From: Polyangiaceae bacterium
GTDB taxonomy: Bacteria; Myxococcota_A; Polyangia; Polyangiales; Polyangiaceae
Length of the DNA: 35,679 nt
Direction of reading: 5' to 3'
Assembly (NCBI GenBank): GCA_013361525.1
Contig: JABFXY010000146.1
Span: forward strand, 1-35,679
How positions within the stretch are numbered: the stretch's first letter is position 1; each line of letters starts with the position of its first letter. The translations under genes were made by a program, and so were the position numbers. Below, piece by piece: positions 7,750 through 16,340 of the stretch. The notes beneath the pieces are model-generated. The model was not told the origin of the DNA. It did no database searches and saw only the letters and a list, made by a program, of their open reading frames with translations.

Positions 7750-8649
7750 TCATTGGGCAGCCCGATGGCTCATCAGTTTTCCGCCCATGCGGATATTGTG
7801 CACTCTGCCGTATTGAACCAGTAGGAGCCGAACCGCGTGCAGCGCGTGTCGGTGGCCGAACAAACGAGCTGCACGAAACCGTACCGTGCGATTCTTCGTG
7901 GCGCCGACCTCGTAACCCCAGATCGACGCCTCTATCTCCCGTACCTCTTCCCACGGAATGCCTGCGCAGCCGTCCGGCCCGATCCAGCGCTTCACGCCGG
8001 ATGAGCCCGGCACGAGGACGACCCCGAGCGGCAAGATGGGCAGTGGGAAGTATAGGAAGACCATGAAGAGCATTCCGGCATATCCGTCGACGAGCGCCAG
8101 CAGGAAGAACACAGTACCTGGAATGCCCCACACCGCCGGCCAGAACAACGGGTGTCGCTTCGCCGTATGAACGACCGCGCCCGAGCTCTCCCCGCGACCC
8201 ACGAGCGCCGGGTCGTGCACCAACATGTTCCCCCCGACGCCGTCGCGCTCAAAACTGATTAAGGCGCTTTGCTCGTTCAACGGCACCGCTCCTATCCAGT
8301 TCTTCTGGTGAACGCGTGGAGTTCGCCGGTCTGTCATCCACGCAATCGCGGACGCGATGCTCCCAGCAAGAAGCGGGACCGCTATCGGGATGGCCATGTA
8401 AGCACGCGCGTCGTGCAACGGCAGGGCCGAGAGCGCCAGGGCCGTGGCGAGAAGAACTGCGGCGACGCCACGGACGGTTGGATACAGCCACGGCGGTGCC
8501 GACTCGGTCCCGCTGACCGGAGGTAGCTCGGCAGCTGCCCGGTAGAGAGGCGCATTCGATGCTCGCGCATCAGGATCGCCCGCCCTCATAGCGCTCCCGC
8601 TGCCCCCCAACTCCACGACCTGCGACCGCCGACTGGCGGCGGGTTTCAT
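7750..8649 (-). CDS. Membrane protein inserted before PAAR, candidate immunity protein
   Basis: A 299-aa protein of no family I recognise. A hydrophilic N-terminus of about 55 residues precedes two hydrophobic segments (GVAAVLLATALALSALPL; MAIPIAVPLLAGSIASAIAW) and a second pair (PAVWGIPGTVFFLLALV; LFMVFLYFPLPILPLGVVLV). A soluble C-terminal region follows (from IGPDGCAGIPWEEVREIE). The first five residues MKPAA and a following QVV match the start of the PAAR protein. The ATG at 8649 overlaps the stop of the 392-aa gene (ATGA), and its ribosome site AAGGAACGCCCG is the duplicated one. It was probably inserted by recombination at the PAAR start. A role as immunity protein is possible but unproven. 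Confidence 0.7.
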   Translation of the reverse strand: MKPAASRRSQVVELGGSGSAMRAGDPDARASNAPLYRAAAELPPVSGTESAPPWLYPTVRGVAAVLLATALALSALPLHDARAYMAIPIAVPLLAGSIASAIAWMTDRRTPRVHQKNWIGAVPLNEQSALISFERDGVGGNMLVHDPALVGRGESSGAVVHTAKRHPLFWPAVWGIPGTVFFLLALVDGYAGMLFMVFLYFPLPILPLGVVLVPGSSGVKRWIGPDGCAGIPWEEVREIEASIWGYEVGATKNRTVRFRAARLFGHRHALHAVRLLLVQYGRVHNIRMGGKLMSHRAAQ

Positions 8650-8683
8650 CGGGCGTTCCTTCCGCGTAGCGCAGCGACCTTCT
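8634..8683. repeat. Direct repeat copy B (junction of 392-aa and 299-aa genes)
   Basis: Second copy of the 50-bp junction at 7691-7740, about 940 bp away. Here it joins the true end of the 392-aa gene (…EKVAALRGRNAR-stop) to the start of the 299-aa gene by an ATGA overlap. Mismatches relative to copy A are few and mostly at third codon positions. Confidence 0.7.
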
Positions 8684-9824
8684 CACCAACCGCGTCGAGG
8701 AACCGGCGCTGCGCCTCCGGCTCGCGTTTGAAGTACTCGGCAAACCGGGACTTGAGCGCGGAGTTGGCGGCGCGCGATGTGATGCCGAATCGCTTCAGGG
8801 TTGCCTGGTCGTCCTCGCCGTAAAGCGAAAGCGAGGCTCTGAGCTCGACGTATTCGTCGAGCGAGAGCAGCGGAGGCGCGACGGTCCCGAGCTGATCCTT
8901 GAAGGTGCCAGTCGGCTTGGCGGCCGTCGGAGCCATGATCGGGAGCGTTTCGTCGGGGTTGAATGTGTCATCGCGACGTGGCGCACGCTGCGTGGCAGGG
9001 GGCTCAGCGCCGGTAAGCTCAGCAAGGCGTTCCGGTGTAGTGGCTCCCTGGAATGGGACCGCTCGAGCAGGAATGAACGGGATTGGCAGCATGGCGGTCT
9101 CGTCTGGATCCGGCGCGCTCGGTTGAACCGGAAGGACCGGAGCTTCAAGCCGAGCGCTCTTGAGATACGTCGGAGTCTGCGCTGCAACGCGCGCCTCTGG
9201 CGTTGCGACAGTTACGGTCCGGAGCGAGATACGACCGAAAGCAGCAGCGATCTCGGCCAGCTTGTCGGCTGGGCAAGTATCCCACGAAGGTGTGGTAGCC
9301 GACGCCGCGCGCACTAAGAAACCATTCCCCAACCGCTCGGATACCGCCCCAACGGGCACCGCTCCTAGTTCCTGCACTGATCCATAGCTCACGGCCCCGG
9401 CACCATGCGCCCGAACAGCTTCGGCCGGGCCGACACTGATCCAACTGATACATCCACCGTCGATTTGATCCCGCATGAGCGCCTCAATATCGGCAGTGTC
9501 CCTATCAGCGGGCATATCCATCTCGAACCGAGTCGCTCCGCCGCCGCTCACGAGATGCGCGCGAAAGCGCGCCTCGAGCGGGGCGTTTCCTCGCTCATCT
9601 CGGAACGTGAGCGCAAAGCGCGTTCCGTCGCCTTCGTCTGCCCTGCGATCGGCCCAGAGGCTCGCAGCCAGCGCGCGGGTCGTCGGCCGGACGAAAGCTA
9701 GGGCCCGCGGGTGCCAGAGAGCCCAACCGGTCGAAGCCCAGCGCAGCACATCGAGCGAGTGCACGAGCGCGGTGCCAACGTCTTCCACACGTCCAACGTC
9801 ACTCCGTTCAATCAGTAGGATCAT
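8646..9824 (-). CDS. Type VI secretion-associated accessory protein (392 aa)
   Basis: A soluble 392-aa protein in the vgrG-PAAR operon. The N-terminal half (to about residue 215) looks like a compact alpha/beta domain. A long Pro/Ala/Thr-rich linker (about 225-310) follows, then a short helical C-terminal domain beginning LSLDEYVELRASLSLYGED and containing FAEYFKREPEAQRRF. I recall similar short helical tails in accessory proteins of vgrG loci in myxobacteria, often beside DUF2169 proteins; that is memory of a family pattern, not a search result. An adaptor that loads an effector onto the spike would fit. Its ATG (9824) overlaps the upstream stop by ATGA, and its own stop overlaps the next ATG, so translation is coupled throughout. 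Confidence 0.7.
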   Translation of the reverse strand: MILLIERSDVGRVEDVGTALVHSLDVLRWASTGWALWHPRALAFVRPTTRALAASLWADRRADEGDGTRFALTFRDERGNAPLEARFRAHLVSGGGATRFEMDMPADRDTADIEALMRDQIDGGCISWISVGPAEAVRAHGAGAVSYGSVQELGAVPVGAVSERLGNGFLVRAASATTPSWDTCPADKLAEIAAAFGRISLRTVTVATPEARVAAQTPTYLKSARLEAPVLPVQPSAPDPDETAMLPIPFIPARAVPFQGATTPERLAELTGAEPPATQRAPRRDDTFNPDETLPIMAPTAAKPTGTFKDQLGTVAPPLLSLDEYVELRASLSLYGEDDQATLKRFGITSRAANSALKSRFAEYFKREPEAQRRFLDAVGEKVAALRGRNAR

Positions 9825-10720
9825 GCCTGCCGCCTCCGCGCCTGCTGCTCGAGATTCAACTGCTGCTCGACCGCAGAGGTCTCCTCCACCGCAATCTCGT
9901 CACCCGGCCCCAGCCGGTAACGTGGGATTTCGCGCACGCGCACGCCCTCCGAAATGGGCCGCGCCGACATGCGAAAGTCGAGCGAAACCGAGGCCGGAGG
10001 GATCAACTCTCGGACGGGTACCGGACCGCGCTCGTTGATGCGCTCCGCAAGCCATGCGGCGCGCCGGGCGCGCGCAGCCTTGCGGAAGCCGTGCAGCACG
10101 ACGATCTCTCGCCTCCGAGCAGTGTGCAAATGCAGTTCGCCGCCAAATGCTTGCGCGTAGCGGATGACGGACGACGAGAGCCCATACCACCGGCGAAGCC
10201 GCGTTCCGTCCGGATCGACTTGCACGATCTTCCGCCGACCGAGCACGACGAGTGCCAGTATCGGAACCAAGATGAGCTCATACCACTTCATGCCTGCCTG
10301 CCAATTCGACCCGACAAGGTAGCGCTCGTGGGTCGCGCACGCGTTCCACAACAACAAGAAGGGCAGCCCCAACGTCCACTTTGCCCATGGAAACAGAGGA
10401 ACCTTGACGACCGCGCGAAAACGCCTTCCGCGTGCCGCCTCAACAGATGGCATGATTTCATGAACAGCGACAGCCGCTGGACCGGCAAAGAGCGCCGTGA
10501 GGGCTGTCGCTCGGACACCAATAAACCACAGATAGTCGAGTCCCGACGCGGCTTTGAAGAGGCTCCCGGTCTCCTGCAATCCCATCCGACGGAATGGGTA
10601 CAGGACCGCCATGAAGGCCACCGCGCAGAAGAATACCAGCACAGCTACCCCTACCCCCTCGCCCGCCGTGACCGGAGCGTCGGCGGCGGCATCTTCGGAC
10701 TCTCGATCAGTGGCGTCCAC
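9821..10720 (-). CDS. Membrane protein next to putative effector, candidate immunity protein
   Basis: A 299-aa protein with a short acidic N-terminus and hydrophobic segments at about 24-44, 65-90, 113-128 and 145-162. A soluble beta-rich tail follows (KIVQVDPDGTRLRRWYG; GGELHLHTARRREIVVLHGF) with a basic end. The start is GTG at 10720, within the last 14 bp of the upstream gene and preceded by GAGGGGGAG. Translation is therefore coupled to the 659-aa unknown. Immediate coupling to a putative effector and a membrane location make it the best immunity candidate in the cluster if the effector acts on the envelope. It shares layout with the proteins starting at 8649 and 7255. Confidence 0.68.
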   Translation of the reverse strand: MDATDRESEDAAADAPVTAGEGVGVAVLVFFCAVAFMAVLYPFRRMGLQETGSLFKAASGLDYLWFIGVRATALTALFAGPAAVAVHEIMPSVEAARGRRFRAVVKVPLFPWAKWTLGLPFLLLWNACATHERYLVGSNWQAGMKWYELILVPILALVVLGRRKIVQVDPDGTRLRRWYGLSSSVIRYAQAFGGELHLHTARRREIVVLHGFRKAARARRAAWLAERINERGPVPVRELIPPASVSLDFRMSARPISEGVRVREIPRYRLGPGDEIAVEETSAVEQQLNLEQQARRRQA

Positions 10721-12686
10721 GCTCCCCCTCGCCCGTCAGAATGGTTTGAAGATCATGAATCTTCACCCGCTCATGCTTCTCCCCGTCCTTGATGTAGTAA
10801 CGATTGTTCCAATAAAATACTGACCAACGAGACATATTGTAGACAACCGGGAGCGGACTACCCTCCTTGCCCTTCTTAAACTTCACAGGCACAGACTGCA
10901 GATAGTTCTCCGGGTCAATGTGCAGCCCCGCACGCAGCGAGTCTGGCGCCGCTCTCACCTCGACCACGTACGCCCCACCATGGTGACAGAAGATTTGCCA
11001 GGCGTCCGCCGGCGCATCGAAGGCGCGCGCGTAGTAGCTAAAAATCTCGGGCCCGTGGATGCGGAGATAAACATCCTGATTCTCGGGCACCATGTTGTAA
11101 CCCGGCTGGGTATAGGGTTTTCCACCGTTCCATCCAAACGAGGAACGATCGCTCCCGCTGACGTCGTTGGTCCAGCGCCAGTGCATGTGGAAGCAGTCGT
11201 GCGCGCAGATGGGCGCCATGTAGATGTCGTCCAGTCCCCACTTCGCTCTATCGTCGATCTCGTGCTCGGCGATAATCTCCATCGCGGCATCGACGTCGGG
11301 GACCCGCATCGTCGGCGCGACGTGTATATTGTCGAACGCTCCCTGTCGGTCGAGCTTGATGATACGCCCAACCGGGTCGCCGATCCGTGTGATCGCGCCG
11401 TCGATGTTCTTCGCCATCTTGCGAGTGCGGTCCACGACCTTGATCGGCATATCGCGCAGCTTCCCTTTTCCGGCCGGGTCCGGGAGGTAGTAGCTGAACA
11501 TGTTGTCCCAGTGCGGATAGGGCGCGTTACCGACGAGCGGCTTATCGAAACCCTCTTGGTTTCGATCGGCGACGAGGATGCTGCCGATGTCCTGATTCAT
11601 CTCGCTGCAACCGCCACATGACCTTTTCGCCGGGTCTACGGTAGCGCCGTCGATCTCGGTCTGGGCAGGCCGCCGGATCTTCAAGCCAGCGCCCACCTCT
11701 AGGAGCGGAACGGTGCATTTCACCATGATGTGCGGCTCAATCTTCGCGGCCCAAGCCGGACGTCCCGGGGTGAAGGTGTTGTTTTCACGATGCAGCGTGA
11801 GGCTGCACGTAACGATGACGCGCGTGTTGACCGCCTGAATCTGCGCCGCGGCGACCGCTGCTGCCGCTACCGCTCCCGCGGGGCTCGCGCCGGGGACCGG
11901 CACCGTGCTCAAGATTGGCGCGGGGACGGCAGGTCTCCAAAGATTGTCTTGAAAGAGGGCTTCGGCAGCTCGCGTCTGATCGGCTGTGTAGTTGTTGAGG
12001 CGCTGACACGCCTCGCGAAATTTTTGGAGTTCCCGCGCGTCTGCGTGATCGCTCGCAAGGTTATTCAGCGGGACAACTTTTCCGTTCGCCTCGTTGATGT
12101 CCCACGCGAACACGTGCAAAAACGCGATCTCGTTCTGCTGCGGAATCGGCCAAAATCGGTGAACGCGGTCGCGGATCACGCCGTCTTTGATACGAAAGGT
12201 CGCGAGACACCCTTCATCATTGAGCCGCAGGCGGTACTCTCCAGAAGCGGTGCGAACCGCGACCTCCGGCTCAAAGGTGCCTTGATAATCATTTCCGAAG
12301 TAGACGTATTCAAAGACCTTGTACCGCCTAAACTGGTCACTCGCCACCTGGCATGTGACATTGTGAAACTCGTTCACGGAGAGCTGCCCGTCGACGCCCC
12401 AAATGTCGCGGTTCCGTCGCGGGTTGTTTGGATCTGCCTCGAGCCCGTGATCGGACTCGCCGCCAGCTTCGCTCAGAACCTTCTCAAGCCCCTTCTCCGA
12501 GGTCTCCGCCTCCGTTACGGGAGGGCTCAGGTATTTCATCTGGTTATAGAGGTCCGTGATGAAGCGGACATGATGTGCGACGTCGGTCAGGGGGACTTCG
12601 TCGATGCTCGTCTTTTTCTTCAAGATCTGTTGCTCGACGCCTGCAAAAGGAAGGGTATCGAAGAGAAGTTTGAACAGACTTGCCAT
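10707..12686 (-). CDS. Unknown 659-aa protein, candidate type VI effector
   Basis: A large soluble protein that I do not recognise. It starts one base after the vgrG stop with GGAGG upstream, so it is almost certainly co-translated with the spike. Residues about 262-285 are an Ala-rich flexible segment separating two halves. The C-terminal half contains CxHxCxHMHW (C494, H496, C498, H500, H502), a CHHGG at 567-571 and a CGGC at 357-360, which together look like a metal site. No signal peptide or membrane segment is present, as expected for spike-delivered cargo. Third codon positions look less GC-rich than in the first half of vgrG, hinting at separate ancestry. Possible roles are a metal-dependent hydrolase or oxidase toxin, or a structural cargo adaptor; I cannot decide. 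Confidence 0.75.
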   Translation of the reverse strand: MASLFKLLFDTLPFAGVEQQILKKKTSIDEVPLTDVAHHVRFITDLYNQMKYLSPPVTEAETSEKGLEKVLSEAGGESDHGLEADPNNPRRNRDIWGVDGQLSVNEFHNVTCQVASDQFRRYKVFEYVYFGNDYQGTFEPEVAVRTASGEYRLRLNDEGCLATFRIKDGVIRDRVHRFWPIPQQNEIAFLHVFAWDINEANGKVVPLNNLASDHADARELQKFREACQRLNNYTADQTRAAEALFQDNLWRPAVPAPILSTVPVPGASPAGAVAAAAVAAAQIQAVNTRVIVTCSLTLHRENNTFTPGRPAWAAKIEPHIMVKCTVPLLEVGAGLKIRRPAQTEIDGATVDPAKRSCGGCSEMNQDIGSILVADRNQEGFDKPLVGNAPYPHWDNMFSYYLPDPAGKGKLRDMPIKVVDRTRKMAKNIDGAITRIGDPVGRIIKLDRQGAFDNIHVAPTMRVPDVDAAMEIIAEHEIDDRAKWGLDDIYMAPICAHDCFHMHWRWTNDVSGSDRSSFGWNGGKPYTQPGYNMVPENQDVYLRIHGPEIFSYYARAFDAPADAWQIFCHHGGAYVVEVRAAPDSLRAGLHIDPENYLQSVPVKFKKGKEGSPLPVVYNMSRWSVFYWNNRYYIKDGEKHERVKIHDLQTILTGEGERGRH

Positions 12687-12687
12687 G

Positions 12688-15108
12688 TCAGCGGTCTCCT
12701 CCGGAGGCGTTTACGCCCTCATTGACAACAATCACCTGGTCACCGGCGCGTACCTCTCGAAGGACGAACTTCTCGCCAGGGCGGCCTTGGAAGGTCACCC
12801 TGCCTCCCACGGGACAAGTTCGCTCAATGAGCTCACCGGTCGGCGTTGCCACCACGAGCACAACCTCGCTAACGCCCGGCAGACCATCAGGCAGCACCTC
12901 GAATGTCGCGTCGCCATCGGGGGCGTCATCAGGAATCTTTGCTGGCGGCCCGTGCCCATCTCCGCAGTTGAGCTTCACCAGCGCCGCGTTTATACGTGCT
13001 TCCTGGTCGAGGACCATACGCCCCCCCTGCGAGGATTCCACCCCTACCGTCTTACCCGACAGTACGGTCGCCCCATTCATGGTGAGAGCCGATTTCTCGG
13101 CTCCCTCTCCATGAATCAGCTCAATGCCGTCACCGCCCTGGACCGTAACCATTGGGCTCTCGAGCACGATCCGGTCCGGGAGCAGACGTATCGCACTCTT
13201 TCCGCATGAGATGCGGATACCTTCCACGCTGCTCAGGGTCATGCCGAGCCCGCATCCGACCGTCAGGTTTCCGCTGATAGATAGCTGGTCATCTGCTGGG
13301 TCCTCAGGGTCGCGCCCAATCGTGGTGATACGGCCCAATGAAGCGACCATTTCGACGAGGTCGTTCGCGCGGGTTACGTGACGTCCACCCACGAGCAGAC
13401 GATAGCTCCCGCCGACCTGCGTCTGATCCACTCCACCGACCGAAGAGAGCCTGTCGCCGGCGACGGACTCGAGTTGCTCTCCGCCGACGGTTCCGGTCGA
13501 ATTTCCCGCGACGCTTCGGCTTGCGTTCTGAGCAACGGATACGGCGAGCGAGCCGCCCGTAGAAACGGCGCCATCAGCAACGGCTGATATGGAGAGCGTC
13601 TTTGCAGAGCGCAGTGCCACAAGCTCGTCACCCGCACGGTCCTGAAAGGTCAGCTCGTGGCCTCCCCCGGAGTTGGGACTCGACCGCGTGATAATTCCGG
13701 TTTGGGTCTTGTCGTGGGGGAAAGCCCACGGCGTCCTGTTCTCCGCGTTATGCACGCTCCCCACAACAATCGGCTTATCGACATCACCATCGATGAACCC
13801 GACGAGCACCTCGTTCCCCACACGAGGCGTGAAGTTCGCGCCGTACCCCGGGCCGGCCCAAGACTGCGCGACACGAAGCCAAGCCGTAACCGGCGGCATC
13901 GCGTCCGTCTCGATGTCCCAGTGAAAGCGGACCTGGATTCGCCCTCGCGTGTCGGTGTGGATCTCCTCGCCGGGCGGACCAATCACCGTCGCCGTCTCCA
14001 GCCCGCGCGCGTACACGCGTCGGGCCGGCTTCGGACGGAGCGGCGTCTGCCTCGGAGCCAGGACGACGCGCGCCTCGTATGCGCGGTCACGTTTGGTACC
14101 GCCCTCGGGCGAGTGTCCTTCGTGGTCGACGCGCACGGTGGTGTATTCGCGGTTGAGCGAGCTCTCGGCGTGGTCGGCGACTATGAAGGCCGCGCCCGGC
14201 ATTAGGTGCGGGTAGAGCGTGGTGCCGTACGCGAGCGCGGCGGTGCTGCGCGTGCCCTCGAGGCGGTCATTCGAGGGTCGAAGCTTGGGCTCGAGTCCCT
14301 CGACTGCGTGGTCGTGCTCGTAGACGACGCCCTTTCGAGGCGCGAGGCGCTGTTCGAACTTGCCGGCGTGCACCTCTTTGGTCGCGTCGCCGCGGTCGTG
14401 GCGGGGTCGGTCGTGCTCGAACCGGCGGGTGACGAGCGCATCGCTCCTCAGCGTGGCGCGCGCCTCGAGGCCCAAGATGCTTCGATCGTCATGAACCACG
14501 ACGTCCGCGCCGCCGGCGAGGTGCCGAAGCTGAGCCGTGCCTTCGAGCGTCGCATACGCGCTCGGATGATCGGCAATCACGAGCGTCTCCGCGACGGTCG
14601 GGTCGGCGGCCTGCTCGAACCAGTAGAAGAGGCCGTCCTCCGCGAGGATGCGCTCGACGAATGCGAGGTCGCGCTCGTCGCGTTGGATGCGATGCGCACG
14701 GCGCTCGTAGTTGCGACTCGGGCGAAAGCTGACCGGGATCTGGTGATCAGCGAGCACCCTGGTCGCGACTTCGATCACCGTCTGATCGTGGAAGATGCGA
14801 TAGCCGGAGGCGTGCTTCAGGGTCGCGAACCGCGGCTCGATGCGGGCGCGTACGGCCGAGCGACCATCCTCGTGCGGCGTTCCGAGCTGCCAGGAGGTGA
14901 TGACGCCGTGAACGAATCGCGTCGTCGCGCTCGTGGCGATCTCCAGCGTTGCTGTCTGACCGAGCGGAGCTTCCGACCCGCCGAGCCCGTCGCCCAGCAG
15001 GTCGACGCGAAAGCGATAGGTCGCGTTCACCGCCTCGCGCCCCGTGAAGCCGAGGACGCGGACGGGCTCCGGTCGATCCGAAATCCGAAACTGGAAGGGA
15101 TTGATCAT
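12688..15108 (-). CDS. vgrG: Type VI secretion spike protein VgrG (TssI) with C-terminal extension
   Basis: A complete 806-aa VgrG. The N-terminus is the gp27-like part (AVNATYRFRVDLL… and HASGYRIFHDQTVIEVATRVL). The gp5-like OB-fold follows with its signature IGPPGEEIHTDTRGRIQVRF, and FTPRVGNEVLVGFIDGDVDKP. A long beta-helix with GG repeats (about 500-690) comes next. The last 100 residues (from about 705, ATFEVLPDGLPG…) form a compact strand-rich extension of transthyretin/Ig-like character, which may be an effector-docking domain. The protein forms the trimeric spike that punctures target cells and carries cargo. The ATG at 15108 gives the normal family start. No sheath, tube or baseplate genes occur in the window, so this is a satellite spike cluster using an apparatus encoded elsewhere. 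Confidence 0.95.
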   Translation of the reverse strand: MINPFQFRISDRPEPVRVLGFTGREAVNATYRFRVDLLGDGLGGSEAPLGQTATLEIATSATTRFVHGVITSWQLGTPHEDGRSAVRARIEPRFATLKHASGYRIFHDQTVIEVATRVLADHQIPVSFRPSRNYERRAHRIQRDERDLAFVERILAEDGLFYWFEQAADPTVAETLVIADHPSAYATLEGTAQLRHLAGGADVVVHDDRSILGLEARATLRSDALVTRRFEHDRPRHDRGDATKEVHAGKFEQRLAPRKGVVYEHDHAVEGLEPKLRPSNDRLEGTRSTAALAYGTTLYPHLMPGAAFIVADHAESSLNREYTTVRVDHEGHSPEGGTKRDRAYEARVVLAPRQTPLRPKPARRVYARGLETATVIGPPGEEIHTDTRGRIQVRFHWDIETDAMPPVTAWLRVAQSWAGPGYGANFTPRVGNEVLVGFIDGDVDKPIVVGSVHNAENRTPWAFPHDKTQTGIITRSSPNSGGGHELTFQDRAGDELVALRSAKTLSISAVADGAVSTGGSLAVSVAQNASRSVAGNSTGTVGGEQLESVAGDRLSSVGGVDQTQVGGSYRLLVGGRHVTRANDLVEMVASLGRITTIGRDPEDPADDQLSISGNLTVGCGLGMTLSSVEGIRISCGKSAIRLLPDRIVLESPMVTVQGGDGIELIHGEGAEKSALTMNGATVLSGKTVGVESSQGGRMVLDQEARINAALVKLNCGDGHGPPAKIPDDAPDGDATFEVLPDGLPGVSEVVLVVATPTGELIERTCPVGGRVTFQGRPGEKFVLREVRAGDQVIVVNEGVNASGGDR

Positions 15109-15272
15109 CTAGTGCTCTCGCGCCCAGGAAAGGGCTGCAGCGATCGGCGAGCGCTGGTGACCCCGCACCCGTCGACTTTCGTGAAGAGATATTCCGAACG
15201 AGCCGGCCTACGTGGACACGAAAAGTGACGCCGCCTTGCACTTTCCACCCCGCCGTTGACGGAACACGGCAG

Positions 15273-15290
15273 CCTGACGCTGGCGTCAGG
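15273..15290. promoter_or_regulatory. 18-bp inverted repeat upstream of vgrG
   Basis: CCTGACGC (15273-15280) and GCGTCAGG (15283-15290) are perfect arms with a 2-base centre, in the 216-bp gap between the sigma factor stop (15325) and the vgrG start (15108). The very short loop favours a dimeric-protein operator over a hairpin terminator. I found no sigma-54 -24/-12 pair in this gap. Confidence 0.4.
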
Positions 15291-15324
15291 CCCAAGCGCT
15301 GGACGCAGCTGAAGCTGGGACCCC

Positions 15325-16032
15325 TCAGCGCCGCTGACTTAACGCCAAACCCGCACGCTGAAGCGCCCGCCCCAGCTTCTCCCGCGCCTCCTCATGGATG
15401 CGCTGGACGTGCCGAACGCTCACGCCGACCTCGTCGGCGATCTGGTTGAGGGGCAGCTCCTCGTAATAGATGCCGCGGAGCGTGCGCTGCTCGCGGATGT
15501 CGAGCGTGGTGATGGCGCCTTCGACGACTTGCCAGGCGCGATTCCAGTCGATGCGATCAATTTGTTCCGACTCACCTCCGGTTGCGTGCAGAGTCACCGC
15601 GAGGCGCATGGCGATGACACCTGCTCTGCTTCGAAGTCGTCCGGCGACGATTTGTCGGGGCTCGGGGGCGTCGTGAGCGGGGAGCTCGAGGCCGGCAGGC
15701 GCCGCAGCGGCCTGGGCCGCCTCCGCGGCGCGCTGATCGGCGATTTCGCCGTGGAACAAGGCGCCCGCGACCTTCCACGCGAGCTGTTTGTCCTCTAGTC
15801 CGGCCGCGTTCATCATCGCGCCGACGACAGCCTTGTAGGCATAGCCGTTGAAGGACGTGCCCTTCTTGGGGTCGAACGTGAGCACCAGCTCGGTGAGCTC
15901 GAGGTGCACGGCGCTGAGCATGTCCTCGAGCCTCGCCCGTCGATAGCGTTTGGCGAACGCCTTCGCGACGAAGGTGAACTCTTCGAGCGCTTGCTCCACC
16001 AGCGCCTGCTGTAGCGCTGTCAGCCGGTTCAT
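15325..16032 (-). CDS. Sigma-70-family RNA polymerase sigma factor
   Basis: A 235-aa protein. The N-terminal helical part (about 8-80) has the sigma region 2 pattern (DMLSAVHLELTELVLTFDP, then GTSFNGYAYKAVVGAMM, like the F-x-x-Y/W-x-x core of region 2). The C-terminus is a clear region 4 helix-turn-helix: LNQIADEVGVSVRHVQRIHE (about 195-214) followed by AREKLGRAL. A variable Ala-rich middle replaces region 3. It should direct polymerase to a small regulon; the vgrG cluster directly downstream is a plausible target, by position only. The ATG at 16032 overlaps the stop of the upstream 88-aa gene (ATGA), so the two are translated together and may form a sigma/modulator pair. Confidence 0.82.
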   Translation of the reverse strand: MNRLTALQQALVEQALEEFTFVAKAFAKRYRRARLEDMLSAVHLELTELVLTFDPKKGTSFNGYAYKAVVGAMMNAAGLEDKQLAWKVAGALFHGEIADQRAAEAAQAAAAPAGLELPAHDAPEPRQIVAGRLRSRAGVIAMRLAVTLHATGGESEQIDRIDWNRAWQVVEGAITTLDIREQRTLRGIYYEELPLNQIADEVGVSVRHVQRIHEEAREKLGRALQRAGLALSQRR

Positions 16033-16295
16033 TTCTTCGCGCTCGCCTTACGAATCGCGATCACGGCGGCCGCCCGTGCGCGATCGGTAACCAACTCTTC
16101 GCTGCGATCCACCTTGGGATCGGGCATGCAGGCCCGCAGCTGTCGAAGCCCCTCTTCGGTGCCGACGAGCTCGGCCTCGAAGAACGCACGGAGGATCTCG
16201 AGCTCCCCGGCCGGCACGACGTGCTCGTAGCCCTCGAGAGCTTCGTCCACGATGGATTTGGCCAGCTCTTCTTCCTGAGGCGTGGGATCGCGCAT
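16029..16295 (-). CDS. Small protein coupled to sigma factor, unknown function
   Basis: An 88-aa, acidic, mostly helical protein (DPTPQEEELAKSIVDEAL; ELEILRAFFEAELVGTEEGL). It has no known domain, signal peptide or membrane segment. The ATG at 16295 is preferred because GGAG lies eight bases upstream; the longer frame from 16346 would start inside an inverted repeat without a ribosome site. Its stop overlaps the start of the sigma factor gene, which is the arrangement often seen for sigma factors and small regulatory partners. An anti-sigma role is possible, but the sequence resembles no anti-sigma family I know. Confidence 0.6.
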   Translation of the reverse strand: MRDPTPQEEELAKSIVDEALEGYEHVVPAGELEILRAFFEAELVGTEEGLRQLRACMPDPKVDRSEELVTDRARAAAVIAIRKASAKK

Positions 16296-16340
16296 GGTCG
16301 TTGCTCCGGAAGGTGCGAATCCGATGTTCGTAACGGTGCC

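Noticed and set aside
15109..15324. Sigma-54 promoter in front of vgrG
   Set aside because: Searched for a GG/GC pair of -24/-12 elements on the minus strand by eye and found none.
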